Below are positions 1 to 6,653 of a stretch of DNA of 13,327 nucleotides, piece by piece. The stretch is from Geoglobus sp. UBA235 (GTDB lineage Archaea; Halobacteriota; Archaeoglobi; Archaeoglobales; Archaeoglobaceae). Position numbers and translations under genes: made by a program. The stretch lies in assembly GCA_002494725.1 (NCBI GenBank), contig DACG01000031.1, positions 1 through 13,327 on the forward strand, in the 5' to 3' direction. Within the stretch, counting starts at the first letter, position 1, and every line of letters starts with the position of its first letter. A model generated the notes under the pieces. That model did no database searches. It worked only from the letters and a program-made list of their open reading frames with translations, and was not told the DNA's origin.

Positions 1-809
1 TCGATGAACTTCTGGAGCATCTCTGGGTCGGTTATGTTTATCTTGGCATCAGTCTCTGTCTCCTTCACCTCAAGGGCTCCATTGAAGACGAGAATCTTTG
101 CCTCCTTAATCCTCTTTGGCATTCCCGGATGCACAACCTCCTTGTCAAGAACGATTCCTTCAATCAGCTCGGTCTCCTCAACACTGGCTCCAGTTCTCTT
201 TTCAATCTTTATGTTGTCTGTATCCACCTCTGTTTTACCATTTATCTCCTCTGCAATAGCCTTTACAGCCTTCACAACAATCTCCGAGAGCTTCTCCACG
301 GCCACCTCAGCACCCTTACCTGTCATTGCAGTTGCTGCAATCTTTCTGAGAGTTTCATCATCATCCCTGCTCACATCAATTGAAACCTCCTTCAGCAATT
401 CCATTGCCTTCTCAGCAGCCAATCTGTATCCGTTTGCAATCACCGTTGGATGAATCTCGTTGTCAAGCAGTTCCTCAGCCCTCTTCAGCAACTCTCCAGC
501 AATGACAACTGCTGTTGTTGTTCCATCTCCAACCTCGTTCTCCTGAGTCTTTGCAACCTCAACAACCATCTTTGCTGCCGGATGCTCGACATCAATCTCC
601 TTAAGAATTGTCACACCATCGTTTGTTATCACAACATCTCCAAGGCTGTCAACAAGCATCTTGTCCATTCCTCTCGGTCCAAGTGTGCTTCTCACAGCCT
701 CTGCAATTACCCTTGCAGCAAGGATGTTCATTCTCTGTGCATCCCTGCCAACAGTTCTCTGAGTTCCCTCCTTCAAAATCAGCACAGGCTGACCCTGTAG
801 TGTTGCCAT
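1..809 (-). CDS. ths: Thermosome (group II chaperonin) subunit, N-terminal part, cut by window edge
   Basis: This is the first 269 residues of a subunit of the archaeal thermosome, the ATP-driven double-ring chaperonin that folds proteins in the cytoplasm. The family is about 545 residues long, so roughly half is present; the rest lies beyond base 1. Visible family signatures are STLGPRGMDKML (residues 41-52), NDGVTIL around Asp64 and the nucleotide-binding GDGTTTAVV (94-102, catalytic Asp95). The start at 809 begins MATLQGQPV and is preceded by the Shine-Dalgarno sequence AGGTGAT at a normal distance. It is transcribed away from the 932 gene from its own promoter (TATA near 844-851). Whether it is the alpha or beta subunit cannot be told from this part. 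Identification is secure. Confidence 0.97.
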   Translation of the reverse strand, partial: MATLQGQPVLILKEGTQRTVGRDAQRMNILAARVIAEAVRSTLGPRGMDKMLVDSLGDVVITNDGVTILKEIDVEHPAAKMVVEVAKTQENEVGDGTTTAVVIAGELLKRAEELLDNEIHPTVIANGYRLAAEKAMELLKEVSIDVSRDDDETLRKIAATAMTGKGAEVAVEKLSEIVVKAVKAIAEEINGKTEVDTDNIKIEKRTGASVEETELIEGIVLDKEVVHPGMPKRIKEAKILVFNGALEVKETETDAKINITDPEMLQKFI

Positions 810-843
810 TTACATCACCTCAAACTTTGGTGGGTGGGTATTT

Positions 844-860
844 CTATATAATATTTTCGG
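844..860 (-). promoter_or_regulatory. BRE/TATA promoter of the thermosome gene
   Basis: On the minus strand the sequence reads CCGAAAATA followed by TTATATAG, an archaeal BRE plus TATA box. The TATA centre near 848 predicts transcription start around 822, leaving a leader of about a dozen bases that contains the AGGTGAT ribosome site. I looked for the CTAAC-N5-GTTAG type of heat-shock palindrome reported for Archaeoglobus and did not find it here. Confidence 0.6.
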
Positions 861-900
861 TTAAAGACTGCAGCGATTCAGGGAAAAAATTTCGACAGAT

Positions 901-910
901 TTTAATATAT
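901..910 (+). promoter_or_regulatory. TATA box for the 932-3400 gene pair
   Basis: TTTAATATAT at 901-910 is centred 26 bases before the ATG at 932, the spacing expected if transcription begins at the start codon itself. No Shine-Dalgarno sequence precedes that ATG, which fits a leaderless transcript. The box supports the choice of 932 as the true start over any upstream in-frame codon. Confidence 0.55.
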
Positions 911-912
911 GA

Positions 913-928
913 TCGTGACAAATCACGA
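913..928. promoter_or_regulatory. Perfect 6-bp inverted repeat, candidate operator
   Basis: TCGTGA-CAAA-TCACGA is a perfect inverted repeat with 6-bp arms and a 4-base spacer. It lies directly between the TATA box (901-910) and the predicted transcription/translation start at 932. Archaeal repressors commonly bind at this place to block RNA polymerase. It could also be chance, since 6-bp arms are short. No binding protein can be named from the sequence. Confidence 0.35.
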
Positions 929-931
929 ACA

Positions 932-1528
932 ATGAAAGAAAAAGTTGATAGGAAGAGGAGAAGGTTTGTAAAAATGGGAGGTTTGGGTATTCTGACACTT
1001 GCAGGATACTATTACTGGAGAAATTTCATGGAAAATGAGCCTTTTCCAGCGACGTTTAAACCGGATCTTATAAAACCTGAAATCGTGAATAAGGTAAAAC
1101 CAAAAAGAGAGGCTACACCGGAAGAGGTGAACCTGGATGATTTCCAGGTTAAAGGGTATCCGGAAAATTCACCGTTTGGACACAACCGCCCTTATCTTGT
1201 TCTTGAACCTTCAGACTCCTCATCTTCCCTTCAGCTCATCTGTAGAAATAGGGGTGGAGAAGACTCTGCTGCCATACTTGAAGTGTTTCAAATAAACGAT
1301 GGATTCAGATTTCCCATTGTTTTATCAGAACTTCGAAAACTTGATCATATTTTGGTTTATCTCCCTTCCGGATCTTCTGTTCCAGTCTCTCTTAACCTGA
1401 ACATGGCAGGAGTGGTGGGATTCCTGTTTGTTTTGAGCGACCCTATCATGGACCCCTGCCCGAGAAAGTACGGCTCAGACAGGGAAATGATGGAACATAT
1501 GAGGCACATCCTTTACTACGGGAGGTGA
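932..1528 (+). CDS. Hypothetical protein with twin-arginine-like N-terminus, paired with phospholipase C family gene
   Basis: I do not recognise a family for this 198-residue protein. Its N-terminus has a basic stretch ending in RRRFVK (residues 9-14), close to the twin-arginine consensus, followed by a hydrophobic segment (about 15-29, MGGLGILTLAGYYYW). No clear Ala-x-Ala cleavage site follows, so it may stay membrane-anchored with the rest outside. Residues 40-80 are rich in Pro, Lys and Glu, like a linker; the remainder (85-198) looks like a compact mainly beta domain with an apolar stretch near 159-170 and two Cys (104, 176). The start at 932 is chosen because it begins at this signal and sits 26 bases after a TATA box. 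The next gene starts 3 bases after its stop, and the stop lies within that gene's ribosome site, so the two are an operon. Confidence 0.75.
   Translation: MKEKVDRKRRRFVKMGGLGILTLAGYYYWRNFMENEPFPATFKPDLIKPEIVNKVKPKREATPEEVNLDDFQVKGYPENSPFGHNRPYLVLEPSDSSSSLQLICRNRGGEDSAAILEVFQINDGFRFPIVLSELRKLDHILVYLPSGSSVPVSLNLNMAGVVGFLFVLSDPIMDPCPRKYGSDREMMEHMRHILYYGR
1520..1528 (+). promoter_or_regulatory. Strong Shine-Dalgarno of the phospholipase gene, overlapping upstream stop codon
   Basis: GGGAGGTGA at 1520-1528 is a near-perfect ribosome binding site three bases before the ATG at 1532. Its TGA is the stop codon of the upstream gene. This fixes the start at 1532 and suggests translational coupling. Confidence 0.75.
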
Positions 1529-1531
1529 AGA

Positions 1532-3400
1532 ATGCCTAAATATGTGATACACACGATAGTCATGGAAAAAACCGCTGAAAAGCTTGCCAGTTCATCGAAT
1601 CAGGAGCTAAGAGAGATGGGGAGGATTATGATTGAGAATAGAGGCTATGCAGTTCTCGGTGCAATTGGTCCAGATCTCTTTTTCTGGGCTCCAGACTATG
1701 TGGTGTGTCAGGTTCTTCTGGAATTTTACCGTGCATGGGACATGGTAAAAGAGGTCTATAACAGAACCATAGGGAAGGTTGTGGAAGCAGTTGAGGTGGT
1801 GAAAGAGGCAACAGAGGATTTGATGGAGATAGTATCACCGGGAGTTGCTGGAAATCTCAGGATAATATTCAGGGAGATGGAGGAGCTGTTCAATCAGTTC
1901 ATGATGCTTTTAATGAGAGGACCCCTTGCAGCATCTCTCAGAATGGAAAATCTTGCCACAGACATTGTAAAACTCCCTGATGCTACAGCCTTGATATTCG
2001 ATCAGTTCAAACCACCTCTACAGCTTGGTAAAAGCGAAAAGGAATGGTACTGGTTTGACATGCTCCATTACAGGGAGACAGGAATTTTTGGGAAAACATT
2101 GATTGAGCTGGCTGAAAGTGAAGAAGAGAAAGCATACGCTTATGGGTACATCACACATATCGCAACTGACTTTGTTGGCCATGGATATGTCAACCAGATA
2201 GTGGGAGCGCCTTACAGAAATGCGGTTCAGAGGCATGTTGTTGTGGAGAACTTTATGGATACTTGGGCTTTTCATCAGTACACGGGGGGAGACATAGCGA
2301 CAGATCTTGTGAAATGGCTAGATCTGCCTGAGAGACTCACACCGGGGATAATAGAGATGATCTATAAGGCATTCAAGAGGGTTTACAAGAATTTACCCCA
2401 TCCAGAACTCCTTAAAACAGAATTTCTGACAATGAGAGACATTGAGACCACTTACAATTTGTTTTTGAGAGTTACAAGGATGCTTGAGGACAGGATAAGG
2501 GAACCTGAAGAACCGTTCTCTGAAATGATGGAAGTTCTGGAGGAAATGGGTGAAAGGTTCTGGGAATATCTATCAAATCCACCTGAGCCACCGGAGAGAG
2601 GTGATGGTTGCAGCCTTGAAGACATACTCTCTTTCGGTATAACAGACAGTTCAAGGGATTGTTATAGAAAGTTCCTGGATGAAATGGATGACTGGTTGAA
2701 ATGGATTGGGGAGGTAATTGTATGGCATCTCGAGAGCTTTAAGAGATTGGTCAATCTTTTGGAGACGGCATTAACAACCTTGGCAGCAATTTACATTCTT
2801 GGATTTCTTTATTTCATGCAGATGTCGCTTTATGCGATTCTCATGAAGATAAGGCAGCTTTTTGCTCTAAACGCTCTTGTGTATCCTCCCGTTTCCTTGG
2901 TGTATACCTCTCATGGCAGGAATCTTATAACTCCATTTCAGTGTGGAAGCAAGGTCTACCCATATCCTGCTGCCTGGGAGATGAGCAGATGTCTCAATTG
3001 TCCGGGATCGAACGGGTATGAGAGTCCCTATACAATACCCTCAACCTATAGCCCAACTGACACACCAAAAACTTTCATAGAAGAGCTGAGCCTTGATTTA
3101 AGGGCTTTGAAGGCCTATGCAAATGCAAAAACTCCCGAAGATACAAGAAGAATTTACGTGACAAGCTCTGTTTTTTCCCCAGTCACAGCAGTTACAACAA
3201 AGGAAGGTTTGCCAAGCGTTCCCAAAGTGGGGAGTGCGGTGGAGCTTGCATACTGGATGCTTGCCAATTGGAGAGACCCCATTGCATCAGTTAACTGGAA
3301 CTTGGATTCCGACAGAGGTTTCGGGTACAAGCAATGGAGGGGAAAGCTACCCCCAGAAAATAGTACTGTGGAGAACGAGACTTACGATATCTATTCCTGA
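1532..3400 (+). CDS. Zinc-dependent phospholipase C family protein (PF00882-like) with C-terminal extension
   Basis: The N-terminal 250 residues match the zinc-dependent phospholipase C family, which cleaves phospholipid head groups using three zinc ions. Candidate metal ligands in family order are His7, Asp48 (GAIGPD), His179, His209 and Asp213 (AYGYITHIATD), His217, His235 and Glu239 (QRHVVVE). The catalytic His lies at residue 7 and there is no signal peptide; bacterial secreted members also place their N-terminus in the zinc site, but after signal cleavage. The rest (about 250-622) is extra: a helical region, a Cys pair at 360/377, a strongly hydrophobic stretch at 412-437 (one or two membrane passes), then a polar tail with Cys471, Cys487 and Cys490. 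At 622 residues it is much longer than the domain alone. It forms an operon with the twin-arginine-like gene. Family call is good; true substrate (archaeal ether lipid or other) is unknown. Confidence 0.85.
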   Translation: MPKYVIHTIVMEKTAEKLASSSNQELREMGRIMIENRGYAVLGAIGPDLFFWAPDYVVCQVLLEFYRAWDMVKEVYNRTIGKVVEAVEVVKEATEDLMEIVSPGVAGNLRIIFREMEELFNQFMMLLMRGPLAASLRMENLATDIVKLPDATALIFDQFKPPLQLGKSEKEWYWFDMLHYRETGIFGKTLIELAESEEEKAYAYGYITHIATDFVGHGYVNQIVGAPYRNAVQRHVVVENFMDTWAFHQYTGGDIATDLVKWLDLPERLTPGIIEMIYKAFKRVYKNLPHPELLKTEFLTMRDIETTYNLFLRVTRMLEDRIREPEEPFSEMMEVLEEMGERFWEYLSNPPEPPERGDGCSLEDILSFGITDSSRDCYRKFLDEMDDWLKWIGEVIVWHLESFKRLVNLLETALTTLAAIYILGFLYFMQMSLYAILMKIRQLFALNALVYPPVSLVYTSHGRNLITPFQCGSKVYPYPAAWEMSRCLNCPGSNGYESPYTIPSTYSPTDTPKTFIEELSLDLRALKAYANAKTPEDTRRIYVTSSVFSPVTAVTTKEGLPSVPKVGSAVELAYWMLANWRDPIASVNWNLDSDRGFGYKQWRGKLPPENSTVENETYDIYS

Positions 3401-3413
3401 ATCAATCGTGGGA

Positions 3414-3421
3414 TTTATTTA
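3414..3421 (+). promoter_or_regulatory. TATA box of the first AOR gene
   Basis: TTTATTTA is centred 26 bases before the ATG at 3443. There is no ribosome site, so the transcript is probably leaderless and independent of the upstream operon, although the gap between the genes is only 42 bases. Confidence 0.5.
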
Positions 3422-3442
3422 TGTGGTTTCATACCCTATCCT

Positions 3443-5089
3443 ATGAATCTTGCAGTTGTGAATCTGGACAGCAATGAAACCAAGGTTACTCAGATTCCTG
3501 AAAGAGATGAAAAGATGTTTATTGGTGGGAAAGGAGTGGCAACGAAACTGATAACCACTTTATCTCCAAAAATCGACCCTCTTTCTCCGAAAAACGTGAT
3601 AATATTTGCCGTGGGACCTGTCAACTCATTCAGACTATCCGGAGCATCGAGAATGACTGCCGTCTTCAAGTCCCCGCTAACCGGGGGTTACGGGGAGAGC
3701 CAGTGTGGTGGTTTTGCACCCCACGAAATGGCGTTGAGCGGAGTGCATGTGCTCATGGTAGCTGGAAGGAGTGAGAAGCCGGTGTATCTGGTGGTGGAGG
3801 GTGGATGTGTTGAAATAAAACCTGCCGATCACCTCTGGGGGCTCGATGCATTCGAAACGGAAGATGCCCTCAGAAAAGATGAGGGCGGGGAGGTCATGGC
3901 CATAGGTCAGGCTGGGGAGAATCTGGTGAAGTTCGCATGCATCACCCACAGGAGGGGCAGGCAGTTCGGCAGAGCTGGAGGAGGGGCAGTTCTCGGATCA
4001 AAAAGGGTCAAGGCCATCGTTTTCAGGGGAGATGGAGAGGGAAGGGAGAGTCAGGAGTTTGAGGAGTTTCTGGACAAACATGTGATCCCGAAGCTCTCCG
4101 CTCTGCAGAAATACGGGACACCCAACATCATGTGGCTCGTGAACAGATCGAAGAGCCTGCCGTCCTACTACTGGAAAAGTTCTGAGTTCAGCATCGAGGG
4201 AATTGATGCAGAGAAGATGCTCAGGTACTTTGTCAGGAGGAACGCCTGCTACGCTTGTAAGGTTGCGTGTGGAAGGATTAGCAGAACGGAAAAGGCTGAG
4301 GTTGAGGGGCCCGAATATGAGACGCTCTACTCTTTTGGCACTCTGCTCGGTAACGCAGATCTTGAGATCATAATCGAGGCTAACGAGCTCGCTGACAGGT
4401 TCGGAATGGACACAATATCTCTGGGCAACGCGATCGGGTTTGCAATTGAGCTGAGCAGGCTTGGTAAGCTGGAGGAGAGTATTGACTTCGGTGAGGGGGA
4501 AAAGTATGTGGAGCTCGTGAGGAAGACGGCCTTCAGGGAAGGAATAGGTAGCTTGCTTGCCGAAGGAGTGGTCGGAATGGAAAGACTCACAGGAGTTGAG
4601 GGTGTGCACGTGAACGGGCTCGAACCTCCCGCCTACGATCCGCGGGGCATTTTCGGAATGGCTCTGGCCTATGCCACATCACCGAGAGGTGCCTGCCACA
4701 TGAGGAGCTGTGCCTACAGGCCCAACCTGGCAGGACAGCTGGACAGACTCTCTGCAGAGGGACAGGCCAGACTTGTCAGGGAGCTCGAGGATTTCTATGC
4801 TGTTGTGGATAGCCTGGTCTTTTGCCGGTTCCTCACCCTGCCTCAGATAGGGATGGGGTGGGAGGACGTGGCAAAACTTCTGGAAATTGCTTCCGGCAGG
4901 AAGTATGAAGTGGAACACCTCAAGAAAGTGGGGCACAGGATACACTCCATGGCATGGGAGTTCAACAGAAGAGAGGGGATCGGGTATGGAAGGCTGCCTT
5001 CCAAATTCTTCCAGTACGGGCTTGAGAGGGAAGACTTCGAGAGGATGATTGAGGAATACATGAGGTTCAGGGAATCGAATCAGGCCTGA
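3443..5089 (+). CDS. aor: Short aldehyde:ferredoxin oxidoreductase (AOR) family tungsten enzyme
   Basis: This 548-residue protein belongs to the AOR family, cytoplasmic enzymes that oxidise aldehydes to acids with a tungsten bis-pterin and one 4Fe-4S cluster, passing electrons to ferredoxin. Family marks: IGGKG (27-31), KSPLTGGYGES (76-86), QFGRAGGGAVLGSK (174-187), the cluster motif Cys269-x2-Cys272-x3-Cys276 with the fourth ligand Cys461, EGPEYETLYSFG (288-299), MDTISLG (322-328) and PAYDPRGIFG followed by RGACH with His419. It aligns with the AOR at 7815-9662 but is 67 residues shorter, in part because it stops before the C-terminal RGW...P...K...LG tail. Its codons are visibly richer in G and C than the sensor genes further right. 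It runs convergently toward GAPDH. The substrate cannot be read from the sequence; a glyceraldehyde-3-phosphate oxidoreductase role is only a guess from the neighbour. Confidence 0.93.
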   Translation: MNLAVVNLDSNETKVTQIPERDEKMFIGGKGVATKLITTLSPKIDPLSPKNVIIFAVGPVNSFRLSGASRMTAVFKSPLTGGYGESQCGGFAPHEMALSGVHVLMVAGRSEKPVYLVVEGGCVEIKPADHLWGLDAFETEDALRKDEGGEVMAIGQAGENLVKFACITHRRGRQFGRAGGGAVLGSKRVKAIVFRGDGEGRESQEFEEFLDKHVIPKLSALQKYGTPNIMWLVNRSKSLPSYYWKSSEFSIEGIDAEKMLRYFVRRNACYACKVACGRISRTEKAEVEGPEYETLYSFGTLLGNADLEIIIEANELADRFGMDTISLGNAIGFAIELSRLGKLEESIDFGEGEKYVELVRKTAFREGIGSLLAEGVVGMERLTGVEGVHVNGLEPPAYDPRGIFGMALAYATSPRGACHMRSCAYRPNLAGQLDRLSAEGQARLVRELEDFYAVVDSLVFCRFLTLPQIGMGWEDVAKLLEIASGRKYEVEHLKKVGHRIHSMAWEFNRREGIGYGRLPSKFFQYGLEREDFERMIEEYMRFRESNQA

Positions 5090-5115
5090 GGTTCCCGATT
5101 CGCAGAAGATATCTG

Positions 5116-5121
5116 AAAAAA
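5116..5121 (-). terminator. Candidate T-tract terminator of the GAPDH transcript
   Basis: Reading the minus strand, CACTTTTTTCAG lies 46-51 bases beyond the GAPDH stop codon. Archaeal RNA polymerase often ends at short T runs without a hairpin. The interval 5090-5166 between the two convergent genes holds nothing else clear, apart from weak short inverted repeats near 5072-5102. Confidence 0.35.
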
Positions 5122-5166
5122 GTGGAATAATGGTACTGGGTGGGCTGAAAACTGCTATTGGCTGTA

Positions 5167-6174
5167 TCAGACGATCCCAAGTGTTCTGTTGGTCTTTTTC
5201 ACGCTTTCCTTCCTGTCTGCCAGCTCGAACATCGCCCTTATTGCGTCTATGTTTTCCGGAACGACTATTGCCTCCTGATGGATGGCCTGGGTTATGTACA
5301 GCTCCCCGTCATGGAAGTTCACACTCTCTCTCCAGACTGCGTTCTCAAACAGGTCGTAGCGCAGTCTGTACTCTCTCGCAAACTCAATTATCCTGGCGGT
5401 GGATGTAAAGCCGTCTTCCTTGGAGAACAGCATTATTCTCGGCTCCTCCTCGAATATGGAAATCACGTCCTCCACATCTGCTTTTTCTTCAATCTCCACG
5501 GCTATGCTGTGCAGGTGCATTAAGGTAGTGGGCACCTTGAAGGCCATCGTCACTATGTTCACGTCCGGCAGCACTGTCCTCACATCCTCTGCGTGGTGTG
5601 ATGGGAGCTTTACTGGATCGGGCATTATTCCATTGACGAGTCCCTTCTTGTCCTCTTTTGGATCCACCACCCTCCTTATCATCGTTGCTCTCACCTTTCT
5701 GAGACTGTATGCATCCCTGAGGATCGACAAAACCCTCGCCAAGCCTGTGGTGTTGCAGCTCACCACTCTCACGAAGTCCTTCCCGACTGCCTCGTCGTAA
5801 TTGGCGAGAGCACTGAAGGAAACATCCGCGACATGTGATTTTTCTCCTCCCTGAAACACAGCCTTGACTCCTGCTTTCTCGTAGAGGGGTTTGTTCTCAG
5901 CCCCTACCTTCCCTGGAGAGCAGTCAATGACGACATCTGCTTCCGAAAGAAGATCCTCTATGGTCCCCCTCACCTCTATCCCTTTTTCCTCGAACGCGCT
6001 CACTCTCTCTGGCATCGCCGCATACAGTCCGTACTTCTCAGCCCCCATCCTCGCCTCGAAGTCCGGCCTCGTTTTGGTAACTCCCACAACCTCCATGTCG
6101 TCCTGCAGGCTTACAGCATCGGCCACCCTCTTTCCGATCGTTCCGTAACCGTTTATCGCCACTTTGACCTTCAT
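5167..6174 (-). CDS. gap: Archaeal-type glyceraldehyde-3-phosphate dehydrogenase
   Basis: This 335-residue enzyme is the archaeal phosphorylating GAPDH, which interconverts glyceraldehyde-3-phosphate and 1,3-bisphosphoglycerate with NAD(P), mainly serving gluconeogenesis in Archaeoglobales-like organisms. It has the N-terminal Rossmann motif INGYGTIGKR (7-16), the active-site SCNTTG with nucleophile Cys140, the conserved FQGGEKSHVADVSF stretch (107-120) and a catalytic His at about 220. Length is normal for the archaeal class (about 335-340). The ATG at 6174 is chosen because it gives the family's usual MKVKVAINGYG start and follows a strong GGAGGGAGG ribosome site; an in-frame ATG 90 bases upstream would add 30 residues of low-complexity, Gly/Ser-rich sequence that lies over the CooT-like gene. 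The start overlaps that gene's stop by four bases (ATGA), so the two are cotranscribed and coupled. Confidence 0.96.
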   Translation of the reverse strand: MKVKVAINGYGTIGKRVADAVSLQDDMEVVGVTKTRPDFEARMGAEKYGLYAAMPERVSAFEEKGIEVRGTIEDLLSEADVVIDCSPGKVGAENKPLYEKAGVKAVFQGGEKSHVADVSFSALANYDEAVGKDFVRVVSCNTTGLARVLSILRDAYSLRKVRATMIRRVVDPKEDKKGLVNGIMPDPVKLPSHHAEDVRTVLPDVNIVTMAFKVPTTLMHLHSIAVEIEEKADVEDVISIFEEEPRIMLFSKEDGFTSTARIIEFAREYRLRYDLFENAVWRESVNFHDGELYITQAIHQEAIVVPENIDAIRAMFELADRKESVKKTNRTLGIV

Positions 6175-6362
6175 TTTCCTCCCTCCACAACTATCCTGTG
6201 ACCCCTGAGATCCATCAGCACTATCCTGCCCTCCACCTCGCCGTACTCGCCAAGGAGGCCCCACATTTTAACCTTTCCATTTTCAACCTCTATCCTGAGG
6301 ACGTCCTCCATCACAACTTCCTCGCTGTCACCTCTCCTGAGAATGACCTTCGACTCGCACAT
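6171..6362 (-). CDS. CooT-like small nickel-binding family protein
   Basis: A 63-residue protein starting MCESKVIL, with MEDVLRIEVENGKV (18-31) and ending in LMDLRGHRIVVEGGK. This pattern (MCES at the start, acidic MEDV, a closing DL..H.I.LE-type strand) matches the CooT family. In Rhodospirillum rubrum, CooT is a small dimeric protein that binds nickel through Cys2 and helps load carbon monoxide dehydrogenase; Cys2 is present here. Archaeal members are mostly uncharacterised and some databases call them RNA-binding. It is the first gene of a pair with gap, overlapping it by ATGA, and its own start is 26 bases after a TATA box (leaderless). CODH genes are not in this window, so its partner is unknown. 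Confidence 0.8.
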   Translation of the reverse strand: MCESKVILRRGDSEEVVMEDVLRIEVENGKVKMWGLLGEYGEVEGRIVLMDLRGHRIVVEGGK

Positions 6363-6381
6363 GATTGAAAGTCAGGTTCAG

Positions 6382-6391
6382 AATACTTAAA
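6382..6391 (-). promoter_or_regulatory. TATA box of the CooT-like/gap operon
   Basis: On the minus strand GAGGG is followed by TTTAAGTATT, centred about 25 bases before the start codon at 6362. No ribosome site precedes that start, consistent with a leaderless message. This separates the CooT-like/gap pair from the upstream radical SAM group. Confidence 0.5.
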
Positions 6392-6401
6392 CCCTCCTGA
6401 A

Positions 6402-6653
6402 TCACCCACCTGCCCTTTTTGAAATCAGCCTTTCCCTGAACTTTTTCAGAATCTCCTCATCAGGGAAAACAATTCTATAAAGCCTGAGATTGAAATGGGA
6501 CTTTTTGAAGTCTTTTATCAGTATATCTCCAGTTTCAGTTTTGAATTGATTTTCGGAAAGAATGAATTTCACTCCAAGCTCTTCAAGAACCTCTTTCAGA
6601 ATTTCGATGATCTCCCTTCTGGTTATGCCGCATATTATCTCTATACTACACAC
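6402..6653 (-). CDS. Small protein of unknown function, downstream of radical SAM gene
   Basis: I do not recognise this protein. The open frame extends upstream into the radical SAM gene, so the start is uncertain. I chose the GTG at 6653, which gives 83 residues, overlaps the radical SAM stop by 13 bases and begins just before the first predicted strand; an ATG at 6689 (95 residues) is the main alternative. No good ribosome site precedes either. The pattern is strand (IEIICGI), amphipathic helix (TRREIIEILKEVLEELGV), strands (KFILSE, GDILIKDF, LRLYRIVF) and a charged C-terminal helix ending KRAGG, which resembles a small alpha/beta sandwich. Codon use and the tight overlap suggest a real gene translated together with the radical SAM protein. 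A role in AOR maturation would be guessed from context only. Confidence 0.6.
   Translation of the reverse strand: MCSIEIICGITRREIIEILKEVLEELGVKFILSENQFKTETGDILIKDFKKSHFNLRLYRIVFPDEEILKKFRERLISKRAGG

Noticed and set aside
608..931. An in-frame upstream start that would add 108 residues to the 932 gene.
   Set aside because: That stretch lies antisense to the thermosome gene, is Cys/Ser/Leu-rich shadow sequence, and the TATA box and signal-like N-terminus point to 932.
3998..4609. A 203-codon open frame antisense to the first AOR.
   Set aside because: It has no family resemblance, no promoter or ribosome site, and is explained by codon bias of the real gene on the other strand.
5072..5102. Short inverted repeats (GAATCG/CGATTC, and CAGGCCTG) near the end of the first AOR, as a terminator hairpin.
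   Set aside because: Arms are 6-8 bases, no T run follows on the plus strand, and archaea rarely need such hairpins.
6175..6264. A 30-residue N-terminal extension of GAPDH.
   Set aside because: It overlaps the CooT-like gene in another frame, is Gly/Ser/Arg low-complexity, and the family starts at MKVKVAINGYG, just after a strong ribosome site.
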